Assembly: GCF_019956555.1 (NCBI RefSeq)
Contig: NZ_JAHBDQ010000017.1
Coordinates: 1-64,000 of the forward strand
Direction of reading: 5' to 3'
Length of the DNA stretch: 64,000 nucleotides
Source: Pseudomonas sp. A-RE-19
GTDB lineage: Bacteria; Pseudomonadota; Gammaproteobacteria; Pseudomonadales; Pseudomonadaceae
Shown here: positions 52,633-60,582 of the stretch, in pieces
How positions within the stretch are numbered: position 1 is the stretch's first letter
How the letters are laid out: every line of letters begins with the position of its first letter
Notes under the pieces: model-generated
The model's input: the letters and a program-made list of their open reading frames with translations, nothing else
Told to the model about the DNA's origin: nothing
Database searches by the model: none
Translations under genes and position numbers: made by a program

Positions 52633-54255
52633 TCAGTTCTTGTCCAGATCCACATTCTTCGTCTCACGCAAACACATCATCCCCACCACCAGGCTCAACC
52701 CGGTAATCACCACCGGGTACCACAGCCCATAGAAGATATCCCCGGTATACACCACCAGGGCAAACGACACCGTTGGCAGGAAACCACCGAACCAGCCATT
52801 GCCGATGTGATAGGGCAGGGACATGGACGTGTAGCGGATGCGGGTCGGGAACAGTTCGACCATCAGCGCCGCCAGCGGGCCATAGCACATGGCGGAGATG
52901 ATGATCAGCGCGACGATCAACGCCACGATCATCGGTTTGTTGATCAGTTGGGTATCGGCTTGTGACGGATACCCGGCCAGGGTCACCGCGCCGCGCAGGG
53001 CGGCCTCGTCGTAGCCATCGATTTTCACCTCGCCGATGCTGACCTGCACGCCGCTGCCGGCCGGGGCCGCTTCGCTGTTGTAGGGCAGGCCCTGTTTGAC
53101 CAGGAAGGTTTTGACCTTGTCGCACGGGCTATCAAATTTGGCCTTGCCCACCGGGTCGAACTGGAAGGTGCAGGTGGCCGGGTCGGCCAGCACGGTGATC
53201 GGTGCCTGGCGGCTGGCCTGGTCGATAGCCGGGTTGGCGTAATGGGCCAGGGTCTTGAAGATTGGGAAGTACAGCGCGGTAGCCAGTAACAGGCCGATCA
53301 TCAGCACCGGTTTGCGCCCGACCTTGTCCGACAGCCAGCCAAAAAAGATGAAGAACGGTGCGCCGATGATCACACTGACAATCAACAGGCTGTTGGCCAG
53401 GGCCGGGTCCATTTTCAGGAACTGGGTGAGGAAGAACAGCACGTAGAACTGCGCCGCGTAGAAGGTCACCGCTTGCCCGGCATTGATGCTGAATAGTGCA
53501 ATCAGCACCACTTTGAGGTTTTCCCACTTGCCGAAGGAATCGCGCAGCGGCGACTTGCAGAGTTTGCCTTCCTCTTTCATTTTCACGAACGCAGGCGACT
53601 CATGCAGGCTCAAGCGAATCCAGGTCGAGATGCCCAGCAGCACGATCGAAAACAGAAACGGAATGCGCCAGCCCCAGACTTCGAACTGATCACCGGTGAA
53701 GTAACGGCAGCCGAGCACCACCAGCAGCGACAGCAGCAGGCCGAGGGTGGCGGTGGACTGAATCCAGCTGGTATGGAAACCGCGTTTGCCGATCGGTGCG
53801 TGTTCGGCGACGTAAGTGGCCGCGCCACCGTACTCACCGCCCAGCGCCAGGCCCTGAAGCATGCGCAGCACCACAAGAATGATCGGCGCGGCGATGCCGA
53901 TACTCGCGTAGGTTGGCAGCAAGCCGACGCAGAAGGTCGCCAGGCCCATGAGGACGATGGTCGCGAGGAAGGTGTATTTACGCCCGATCATGTCCCCCAA
54001 CCGTCCGAACACCAGTGCACCGAACGGCCGCACGATGAAGCCGGCGGCAAACGCCATCAGCGCGAAGATGAACGCCGTGGTGTCGTTGACCCCGGCGAAA
54101 AACTGTTTACTGATGACCGCCGCGAGGGCGCCGTAGAGAAAAAAGTCGTACCACTCGAACACCGTCCCGAGGGACGAGGCAAAGATGACTTTCTGGGTTT
54201 CCTGAGTGGTGCCGGCGCTGCGGACAGCTTCTAAAGATTGAACATGTTCTGACAT
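52633..54255 (-). CDS. MFS transporter of the metabolite:H+ symporter (MHS) family, enlarged loop
   Basis: A 540-aa symporter resembling ShiA/ProP/KgtP-type proteins: GTVFEWYDFFLYGALA near 31-46, FGALVFGRLGDMIGRKYTF motif A near 76-94, and LALGGEYGGAATYVAEHAP. About 100 residues longer than usual: residues around 365-455 form a soluble insert with two cysteines (DPATCTFQFDPVG...DSPCDKVKTF) between two spans, probably periplasmic. Start at 54255. Likely a carboxylate or similar solute importer; substrate unknown. Confidence 0.9.
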   Translation of the reverse strand: MSEHVQSLEAVRSAGTTQETQKVIFASSLGTVFEWYDFFLYGALAAVISKQFFAGVNDTTAFIFALMAFAAGFIVRPFGALVFGRLGDMIGRKYTFLATIVLMGLATFCVGLLPTYASIGIAAPIILVVLRMLQGLALGGEYGGAATYVAEHAPIGKRGFHTSWIQSTATLGLLLSLLVVLGCRYFTGDQFEVWGWRIPFLFSIVLLGISTWIRLSLHESPAFVKMKEEGKLCKSPLRDSFGKWENLKVVLIALFSINAGQAVTFYAAQFYVLFFLTQFLKMDPALANSLLIVSVIIGAPFFIFFGWLSDKVGRKPVLMIGLLLATALYFPIFKTLAHYANPAIDQASRQAPITVLADPATCTFQFDPVGKAKFDSPCDKVKTFLVKQGLPYNSEAAPAGSGVQVSIGEVKIDGYDEAALRGAVTLAGYPSQADTQLINKPMIVALIVALIIISAMCYGPLAALMVELFPTRIRYTSMSLPYHIGNGWFGGFLPTVSFALVVYTGDIFYGLWYPVVITGLSLVVGMMCLRETKNVDLDKN

Positions 54256-54353
54256 ATCGGTATCCCTCACAGTGATTGTTTTTGTTGTTCCACTGTCGGC
54301 GCCAGCCTTGTGGGCGGGTGCCGCTACTATCGATGTATCGGGTGTACCCCTTC

Positions 54354-54446
54354 CCCGTAGGAGCTGCCGAAGGCTGCGATCTTTTGATCTTGACCTTCCA
54401 GCGCCTTCAGACGCCAAAAGATCGCAGGCTCCGCCAGCTCCTACAT
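54354..54446. repeat. REP pair, first of a tandem duplication
   Basis: CCCCGTAGGAGCTGCCGAAGG with inverse arm ending CTCCTACAT. The same unit, including the flank ATCGGRTGTACYCCTTCCCC, recurs about 131 bp downstream. Confidence 0.85.
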
Positions 54447-54484
54447 GGACTGTGTTCGGCTCGATCAATCGGATGTACTCCTTC

Positions 54485-54580
54485 CCCCGTAGGAGCTGCC
54501 GAAGGCTGCGATCTTTTGATCTTGACCTTCCAGCACCTTCAAGGACGCCAAAAGATCGCAGGCCGCACCAGCTCCTACAT
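54485..54580. repeat. REP pair, second of a tandem duplication
   Basis: Nearly identical to the pair at 54354-54446. In both pairs the right arm reads GCAGGC in place of GCAGCC, so the change predates duplication. Confidence 0.85.
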
Positions 54581-54595
54581 TGATTGCGCGTTGCT

Positions 54596-56242
54596 TCAGG
54601 CCGGTGTGGTCTGTTGTTTTTCGGGGGGCACGCTCCTTGTGTTGGGGTTGAGGATCAATTGCGCGGCTTTCTCGGCAATCATCAACGTCGGCGAGCAGGT
54701 GTTGCCCGAGGTGATGCGCGGCATGATCGAGGCGTCGGCGATGCGCAGGCCGGGGATGCCATGGACGCGCAACTCGGCGTCGACCACCGCGTCCGCATCG
54801 TTGCCCATCCGACAGGTGCCCACCGGGTGGAAAATCGTTGTGCCGATCCGGGCGGCGGCTTCGTGCAATTGTTCTTCGCTCTGCAAGCTGTCGCCGGGCA
54901 GGTACTCGACCGGTTTGAACGCTTGCAAGGCAGGCGCGGAGACGATGCGACGGGTCAGGCGAATGGCATCGGCTGCCACTCGCAAGTCTTCGGGATGGCT
55001 CAGGTAGTTGGGCTGAATCAGCGGCGCCTCCCGTGGGTCGGCGGAGCGAATGTCTATCCGGCCACGGCTTTGCGGGCGCAGATCGCAGACCGACGCAGTG
55101 AAGGCAGGGAAGGCGTGCAACGGCTCGCCGAAACGCTCCAGCGACAGTGGTTGCACGTGATATTCGAGATTCGCCGATGTCTGCTCCGGCCCCGAACGCG
55201 CGAAGGCACCGAGCTGGCTGGGCGCCATGGACAGCGGGCCGCTGCGGTCATACAGGTAACGCAGGCCCATGCCCATCTTGCCCCACAGCGTGCCGGCGAT
55301 CTGGTTCAGGGTGCGGGCGTTTTCCAGTTTGTAGATCAGCCGCAGTTGCAGATGATCCTGCAGGTTGCCGCCCACGCCGGGCAGTTCATGGGCTACGCCG
55401 ATGCCCAGTTTTTGCAGCAGCGGGCGAGGGCCGATGCCGGAACGCTGGAGGATGCCCGGTGAGCCGACGGAACCGGCACACAGGACGATTTCCTTACGTG
55501 CCTTGAAGGTTTTGGCCTGGCCTTGCCAGCGTGCGTTGACCGCCGAGGCACGGCCATTTCCCAGCAATACACGGTCCACTTCGACATCGGTCAGCACCGT
55601 CAGATTGGCGCGCTGGCGGATCGGTTTGAGAAACGCCTTGGCCGCATTCCAGCGTATCCCGGCTTTCTGGTTGACCTGGAAATAGCCACAGCCTTCGTTG
55701 TCGCCCTGGTTGAAGTCATCGATGCTGGCAATGCCGCTTTGCTCGGCAGCGGTGCGGAAGGCGTCGAGGATCGGCCACGACAGCCGTTGCCGTTCGATTC
55801 GCCATTCGCCGGCAGCGCCGTGAAATTCCGAGTCGCCGGCAAAATGGTTTTCGCTGTGTTTGAACAGGGGCAGCACGTCTTGCCAGCTCCAGCCGGGATT
55901 GCCCTCGGCCGCCCAACCGTCGTAGTCGCCGGCCTGGCCGCGCATGTAGATCATGCCGTTGATCGAAGAACAGCCGCCGAGCACTTTGCCGCGCGGGTAG
56001 CTCAGGGCGCGGCCTTGCAGGCCCGGTTGCGCTTCGGTCTTGAAGCACCAGTCGGTGCGCGGGTTGCCGATGCAGAACAGGTAACCCACGGGGATGTGAA
56101 TCCATGGGTAATTGTCGCGGCCGCCGGCCTCGAGCAGCAGCACGCGGTGTTGCGGGTTGGCCGACAGTCGATTGGCCAGCAAACAACCGGCCGGCCCGGC
56201 GCCGACCACGATGTAATCGTATTCATCAAGGGAAGTCTGCAT
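54596..56242 (-). CDS. GMC family oxidoreductase (choline dehydrogenase-like)
   Basis: A 548-aa FAD enzyme. Rossmann motif VVGAGPAGCLLANRLS near 12-27, GMC signature 1 KVLGGCSSINGMIYMRGQ near 86-103, signature 2 AGSVGSPGILQRSGIG near 262-277, and catalytic His in FHPVGTCRMG near 475. It oxidises an alcohol with electron transfer to quinone or oxygen. Start at 56242 after AGGTCAGGG is preferred to 56278. Divergent from a LysR gene that probably controls it; betaine genes are not nearby. Confidence 0.92.
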   Translation of the reverse strand: MQTSLDEYDYIVVGAGPAGCLLANRLSANPQHRVLLLEAGGRDNYPWIHIPVGYLFCIGNPRTDWCFKTEAQPGLQGRALSYPRGKVLGGCSSINGMIYMRGQAGDYDGWAAEGNPGWSWQDVLPLFKHSENHFAGDSEFHGAAGEWRIERQRLSWPILDAFRTAAEQSGIASIDDFNQGDNEGCGYFQVNQKAGIRWNAAKAFLKPIRQRANLTVLTDVEVDRVLLGNGRASAVNARWQGQAKTFKARKEIVLCAGSVGSPGILQRSGIGPRPLLQKLGIGVAHELPGVGGNLQDHLQLRLIYKLENARTLNQIAGTLWGKMGMGLRYLYDRSGPLSMAPSQLGAFARSGPEQTSANLEYHVQPLSLERFGEPLHAFPAFTASVCDLRPQSRGRIDIRSADPREAPLIQPNYLSHPEDLRVAADAIRLTRRIVSAPALQAFKPVEYLPGDSLQSEEQLHEAAARIGTTIFHPVGTCRMGNDADAVVDAELRVHGIPGLRIADASIMPRITSGNTCSPTLMIAEKAAQLILNPNTRSVPPEKQQTTPA

Positions 56243-56375
56243 CCCTGACCTCGTATTGTTGTTCTTGTTGTCGGTCATCCTAGTTGTTAGCTTTCGTTAA
56301 AAGAATGTTAGTTTTTGCGCAGCTGCTGTGCGTTTTTAAACAGCCTAATTAAGGGCATAACGTCAAGGATGGTTC

Positions 56376-57272
56376 ATGTTCGACTGGAATGACCTGCGGT
56401 TTTTTCTCGAATTGCAGCGCAGCGGCCGCTTGCTCACCGCCGCTCGCCGTTTGAACACCACCCACGCCACCGTGGCCCGGCACATCGAAGCCATTGAAAA
56501 AAGCCTCGGCACCGCGCTGTTCGTCCAACATGCTCAGGGCTACGAACTGACCCCGGCCGGTGAAGCGCTGCTCAAACACGCTGAAGCCATGGAAAACGTC
56601 GCGCTGCTGGCTCAGGAAGAAATCACCCAATCATCCGCGCCGCTGGGCAAGATCCGCGTCGGGGTGACGGAGGGGCTGGGCATCATGTTCCTCGCCAGTC
56701 GCATGAACGGGTTGTTCGAACGCTATCCGGGGCTGGAGGTGGAATTGGTGGCGGTGCCGCGCTTCGTCAGCATCCTCAACCGAGAAGCGGAAATCAGCAT
56801 TCACCTGGAACGCCCGGCCGCCGACATGCTGGTCACCCGCAAACTCACTGACTATCGCCTGGCACTCTACGCCAGCCAGGCCTATCTGGACCGCGCGCCG
56901 CCACTGCGCAGCCGCGAAGACCTCGGCCGCCATGCGTGGATCGGCTACGTCGACGACTTGCTGTTCAGCCAGGAACTGATGTTCCTCAACAGCTTCTGCC
57001 GCAACCCCCAGGTGGTCTTCCACAGCACCAGCGTCATCGCCCAGCAACACGCCGCGCGCTCGGGCCTGGGGATCGCCGTGCTGCCGTGCTACATGGCCAG
57101 CGCCGATCCGGACCTGGTGCCGTTGCTGCCGGATGAAAGCATCCAGCGCAGTTATTGGATCAGCACGCGGCGTGAGTTGCACAAGTCCGTGAGGCTGCGG
57201 GTGTTATGGGATTACGTGGTGGAGTTGTGTGAGCGCGAGCGGGATCTGCTCCAAGGAACCATTCCCCTGTAG
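56376..57272 (+). CDS. LysR family regulator divergent from the GMC gene
   Basis: A 298-aa LysR regulator: DLRFFLELQRSGRLLTAARRLNTTHATVARHIEAIEKSLGTALF near 6-49, with a His in place of the usual Pro/Ser in the recognition helix. The 133-bp divergent gap is AT-rich. The stop codon TAG is the first part of the downstream REP (CTGTAGGAGCG), so the last few residues (GTIPL) may be repeat-derived. Confidence 0.9.
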   Translation: MFDWNDLRFFLELQRSGRLLTAARRLNTTHATVARHIEAIEKSLGTALFVQHAQGYELTPAGEALLKHAEAMENVALLAQEEITQSSAPLGKIRVGVTEGLGIMFLASRMNGLFERYPGLEVELVAVPRFVSILNREAEISIHLERPAADMLVTRKLTDYRLALYASQAYLDRAPPLRSREDLGRHAWIGYVDDLLFSQELMFLNSFCRNPQVVFHSTSVIAQQHAARSGLGIAVLPCYMASADPDLVPLLPDESIQRSYWISTRRELHKSVRLRVLWDYVVELCERERDLLQGTIPL

Positions 57273-57352
57273 GAGCGAGGCTTGCCCGCGAAGAACGATA
57301 ACGCGGTGTGCCAGACCTGACGCCTTCGCGGGCAAGCCTCGCTCCTACGGGG
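57265..57352. repeat. REP pair supplying the LysR stop codon
   Basis: CCTGTAGGAGCGAGGCTTGCCCGCG and its inverse. Apart from one base in the spacer and one in the flank it matches the pair at 60489-60575. Confidence 0.88.
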
Positions 57353-57483
57353 ATTGTGTGAGACGGCGCAGGGGGGTGTTGTTGGGATAGCTTGTTAACC
57401 GAATCCCTCACCACAGAATCAGCGACTCATTTTTTCGTCACGACTGCCGATGACAACACGGACGATTTCAACGGATGCAATAC

Positions 57484-58389
57484 ATGAACAAGGCTGTTGT
57501 TTTACTAGTGCTCACGGCCCTGATTGCAGGATGCCAACCCATCATCCCTTTCAACAATCCGGCCGCTCAATATCCCCCGGGCCTGCGCTGCTTTGCTTAC
57601 TGGGGCCAGAAACCCATCGGCTCGCTGGAGGTTGATTACATACGCGATCTCAGCGAGCGCGGCGATAAGGCGTGCACGATGATCCTCGGCCACATGTACG
57701 AGCGTGGCCAAGGTGTCGCACAAGACATACCGCAGGCCAAGGCTCTCTATCAATCCGTGGCCGACGTGGATCCGGCGGCCTATGCCCAACTCGGCCGTAT
57801 GGCGGAAAAAGGCATTGGTGGTCCGCCCAACCTGGTTGAGGCCAGACAGTTTTATCAGCGTGCCGTCACCAAACCCGGGAATACCGACGTTGAGGCCAAG
57901 CTGGCTGAGTTCATGGAGGAGGGCATAGGTGGGCCGCAGGACTTCCAAGGTGCGCTGGAGCTTTACCTGAACGCCGCCGGGATCGTCGGCAGCGCTTCAT
58001 GGAAAGGCATGGAACGGATGCGGGCCAAAGGCCTGACCCTGACGATCGAACAGCAACAGAGCTACAACAATATCTTTATCAACAGCGTGCAGCACGACGT
58101 CAGAAAAAAGATCAAGGCCATTCAGAAAACTCTGGCGAAGGAGAACATGTCGGTTCCTGCCAGCAAACTTGTTCGGGTACAGCTGGAGTTCACCCCCGGT
58201 TTGTTGGTGCCTGTGATCTCGCTGCTGGAAAGTTCGGGTAATAGCGCCATCGACCAAAAGGTGATGCAGGCCTTTAGCGACTACCGATTCCCCGCCGATC
58301 CAATCATGCCTCCGGGCCAGAAGACCTATAAGGCAATCGCTTTCGTCACCCCGGATGCGAAAGACACGCTCCCGAGCAAAAAGGACTGA
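57484..58389 (+). CDS. Sel1-repeat lipoprotein, copy 1
   Basis: A 301-aa lipoprotein: signal MNKAVVLLVLTALIAGC (Cys17), then about three Sel1-like repeats (GHMYERGQGVAQDIPQAKALYQSVA; GRMAEKGIGGPPNLVEARQFYQRA; AEFMEEGIGGPQDFQGALELYLNAA), then a C-terminal domain of about 100 residues (VRVQLEFTPG, SLLESSGNSAIDQKVMQAFSDYRFP) that resembles the TonB C-terminal fold. Similar in layout to periplasmic AlgK-like scaffolds, but no partner is known here. Start at 57484 preferred to 57475. Tandem paralogue follows. Confidence 0.85.
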   Translation: MNKAVVLLVLTALIAGCQPIIPFNNPAAQYPPGLRCFAYWGQKPIGSLEVDYIRDLSERGDKACTMILGHMYERGQGVAQDIPQAKALYQSVADVDPAAYAQLGRMAEKGIGGPPNLVEARQFYQRAVTKPGNTDVEAKLAEFMEEGIGGPQDFQGALELYLNAAGIVGSASWKGMERMRAKGLTLTIEQQQSYNNIFINSVQHDVRKKIKAIQKTLAKENMSVPASKLVRVQLEFTPGLLVPVISLLESSGNSAIDQKVMQAFSDYRFPADPIMPPGQKTYKAIAFVTPDAKDTLPSKKD

Positions 58390-58410
58390 CCCGCCCCCAC
58401 CCCAATCCCC

Positions 58411-58456
58411 TGTGGGAGCGGCGGTGCGACGATTCGACTTGCTCGAAGGCGCCCGG
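58411..58456. repeat. REP fragment between the Sel1 paralogues
   Basis: CTGTGGGAGCGGCGGTGCGACG followed by CGACTTGCTCGAAGGCG; one decayed unit only. Confidence 0.55.
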
Positions 58457-58490
58457 TCAGAAAAGAGTTCGACTTCAACGGATGCAATCC

Positions 58491-59402
58491 ATGAACAAGG
58501 CTGTTGTTTTACTGGTGCTCACGGCCCTCATTGCAGGATGCCAAGCTACCCCGCCCAGTCCTCAGGAGGACTTCCAAACCGGCCTCCGTTGCAGGCTTCT
58601 TATGGATAAAGAAAACACCACTGCGGAGCAGGTCGAAAACATCCGCGAATCCAGCGAGAACGGCAACCTCCTATGCAAACTCGTGCTCGGCTTTCTGTAT
58701 GAACGTGGCTACGGCGTGCCGCAGGACATACATAGAGCCAAGACCCTCTATCAGTCCGTGGCCGTCGGGAAGGCAGCAGGCTATGAACAATTGGCTCGCA
58801 TGGCGGAAGAGGGCATCGGCCAGGCACCCAACCTTGTTGAGGCCAGGCAGTTTTATCAGTTGGCCGTCACCGCACCCGGAAATCTGGACAGTGAGGCCAA
58901 GTTGGCCCAATTCATGGAGGACGGCAGAGGTGGTCCGCAGGATCTGAAAGGGGCGCTGGCGCATTACCTGAACGCCGCCAAGTACGTCGACGATGCTCCA
59001 TGGCAAGGTGTACAGCGGCTACGCGGTAAGGGCCTGGTTCTGTCGGCCGAACAGGTAAAGCACTACAACGAAATATGGATCGATAGCCTCGATAGAAGCC
59101 TCAAAAGCACGGAGGTGGACGTTCAGCAAGCCCTGGCGAAGCAGTTCAAGTCAGGCGCTGCCGGCAAACTGGTCACGCTACAACTGGTAGGTAACCCTGG
59201 TTCGGTTGTGCCTCAAATCTCAGTGCTGGAAAGCTCGGGCGATAGGTCTATCGACCAAGCGGTGCTGAAGGCTATGAGCGATTACCGGTTCCTCGACGAG
59301 CCGATATTGGCAGCAGGTCAGAAGACTTGGCAGGTGAATTTCATCGTCGAGACGGAGTGTTATGACAGGCTCCCGCGAACCCAGCCAAGCTGTTCGCAAT
59401 AA
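58491..59402 (+). CDS. Sel1-repeat lipoprotein, copy 2
   Basis: A 303-aa paralogue of the preceding gene with the identical signal MNKAVVLLVLTALIAGC, the same three Sel1-like repeats (FLYERGYGVPQDIHRAKTLYQSVA; RMAEEGIGQAPNLVEARQFYQ; AQFMEDGRGGPQDLKGALAHYLNAA) and TonB-like end (ISVLESSGDRSIDQAVLKAMSDYRF). Bases 57467-57537 and 58474-58544 differ at about three positions, far less than the bodies, so the 5' end may be under selection or gene conversion. C-terminus adds ECYDRLPRTQPSCSQ. Confidence 0.85.
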   Translation: MNKAVVLLVLTALIAGCQATPPSPQEDFQTGLRCRLLMDKENTTAEQVENIRESSENGNLLCKLVLGFLYERGYGVPQDIHRAKTLYQSVAVGKAAGYEQLARMAEEGIGQAPNLVEARQFYQLAVTAPGNLDSEAKLAQFMEDGRGGPQDLKGALAHYLNAAKYVDDAPWQGVQRLRGKGLVLSAEQVKHYNEIWIDSLDRSLKSTEVDVQQALAKQFKSGAAGKLVTLQLVGNPGSVVPQISVLESSGDRSIDQAVLKAMSDYRFLDEPILAAGQKTWQVNFIVETECYDRLPRTQPSCSQ

Positions 59403-59522
59403 CAAGTCGGGTCGCTTGAGGGGGAGCAGGGTGCTTGCCGGGATAACGCTTGGCGTCCACTCTATGGCATGACGACAAGGAGCGTTATCCGATACTCCGT
59501 CGCGATAAAGGGAGCTTGCAAC

Positions 59523-59738
59523 ATGACCGACGATACAAAAACCAAAGGCCCGGCGTCGTATTTCCCATCGATCGAGAAAAAATACGGCCAGCCAATCAAC
59601 CACTGGCTGGATCTGCTGGGAACAGTGAGCACAAAGAAGCATATGGAAATGGTGGCTTGGCTGAAGGCTGAACACGGTATGGGGCACGGGCATGCCAATG
59701 CTTTGGTTGCGTACTATTTGGCGAGTTCACCAACCTAA
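59523..59738 (+). CDS. DUF4287 family protein, 71 aa
   Basis: A 71-aa protein with the DUF4287 pattern: YFPSIEKKYGQPINHWLDLL, MEMVAWLKAEHGMGHGHANALVAYYL. Start at 59523 after GGGAG (8 nt); the frame upstream to 59469 has no ribosome site. Members are short cytoplasmic proteins of unknown role. Confidence 0.87.
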   Translation: MTDDTKTKGPASYFPSIEKKYGQPINHWLDLLGTVSTKKHMEMVAWLKAEHGMGHGHANALVAYYLASSPT

Positions 59739-59853
59739 CCTATAGCCCATTTAAACAAGAAAAATTGCGATCGTTTAAATGAAGCTTGCCGTTACCATCC
59801 AAAGGCTACAACGCCTTGCGCCACCCCCTACACGTAAGACAGAATCCGCCGGC

Positions 59854-59882
59854 TTGTGCGTCTAGGGGCCGCTCGGTAACTT
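59854..59882 (+). promoter_or_regulatory. Promoter of leader copy B
   Basis: TTGTGC (59854-59859), 17 nt, TAACTT (59877-59882). Each is only about half consensus, but the same spacing and distance to CTGTCRCTG is seen before copy A (TTGCGG, 17 nt, TAGAGT), which supports it. Confidence 0.4.
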
Positions 59883-59888
59883 GATTCC

Positions 59889-60110
59889 TGTCGCTGCTCA
59901 TCAGTGATCGGGTTTAGTAGCCCGTGGCTAAATCTAAGACGTACGACGCTTCTATCAGTCGGGCTTTGCGCCTGCATTTTGATGGTAGCTGTACGTAGGG
60001 CGTCCTTGGGCGCGCCGGCTTCTTAGATTCCCCGGTCTACTAACCTGCGTACAGCTGCCACCCCTTCTTTAGTAGAGAAGTGATGGGAGCCCACATCAGG
60101 AATCTAAGAC
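59889..60110 (+). ncRNA. Structured 5' leader RNA, copy B
   Basis: Leader before the DUF6124-type gene. P0 hairpin CGGG-TTTAGTAG-CCCG (59909-59924); 17-bp stem P1 (59983-59999 with 60044-60060), all pairs formed; inside it GCGTC/GGCGC with loop CTTG and CCGG/CCGG; junction word CTACTAA (60037-60043), complement of the loop; P4 CTTC-TTTAGTAG-A-GAAG (60064-60080). Between copies A and B, P1 pairs change G-C to A-U, U-A to C-G, and the inner stem has three compensatory pairs. The word AATCTAAGAC also occurs twice (59931-59940 and 60101-60110, next to the start codon). Confidence 0.68.
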
Positions 60111-60470
60111 ATGTTCAAAGTTACGCCAAATCCGCCGGACACCGATCCGATATCCCCGTACGAACCCGATTCAAAGCAGCTCAACGAGTCCGCCAAGCGG
60201 GCTCTCGACTTCCACTTCCCGTCGAATGCCGACATCAAAGCCACCGCGCGTAAACCCAGCAAGCTATTTGCCGTGGACCCAGAGGCGACTACCGAAACCC
60301 TGGCGGTTTTTTTGGTCGAGACGCTGGCCTCGGTCGATGTGATGGTCCATCAGTTGGTGGATCATCTGGAGGGTGGGTCGCGCTACGCACTGCTGGGCAT
60401 TTCAAACAGCATCATGGTGGCGGAGATCACCGCGAATCGGGTTCTAGATCACATTAATACGCCTGAGTAG
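60111..60470 (+). CDS. DUF6124-type protein
   Basis: A 119-aa protein opening MFKVTPNPPDTDPISPYEPDSKQ, characteristic of the DUF6124-type family that is abundant in Pseudomonas. The second half is helical (TETLAVFLVETLASVDVMVHQLVDHLEGGSRYALLGISNSIMVAEITANRVLDHI). No signal. Its expression is likely governed by the structured leader immediately upstream; AGGAAT precedes the ATG. Function unknown. Confidence 0.87.
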   Translation: MFKVTPNPPDTDPISPYEPDSKQLNESAKRALDFHFPSNADIKATARKPSKLFAVDPEATTETLAVFLVETLASVDVMVHQLVDHLEGGSRYALLGISNSIMVAEITANRVLDHINTPE

Positions 60471-60488
60471 GTGTGGACTGCATTCCCT

Positions 60489-60575
60489 TTGTAGGAGCGA
60501 GGCTTGCCCGCGAAGAACGATAACGCGGTGTGACAGACCTGACGCCTTCGCGGGCAAGCCTCGCTCCTACAGGGG
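60489..60575. repeat. REP pair (inverted)
   Basis: TGTAGGAGCGAGGCTTGCCCGCG and inverse; nearly identical, including the spacer, to the pair at 57265-57352. Confidence 0.88.
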
Positions 60576-60582
60576 GCGTGTT

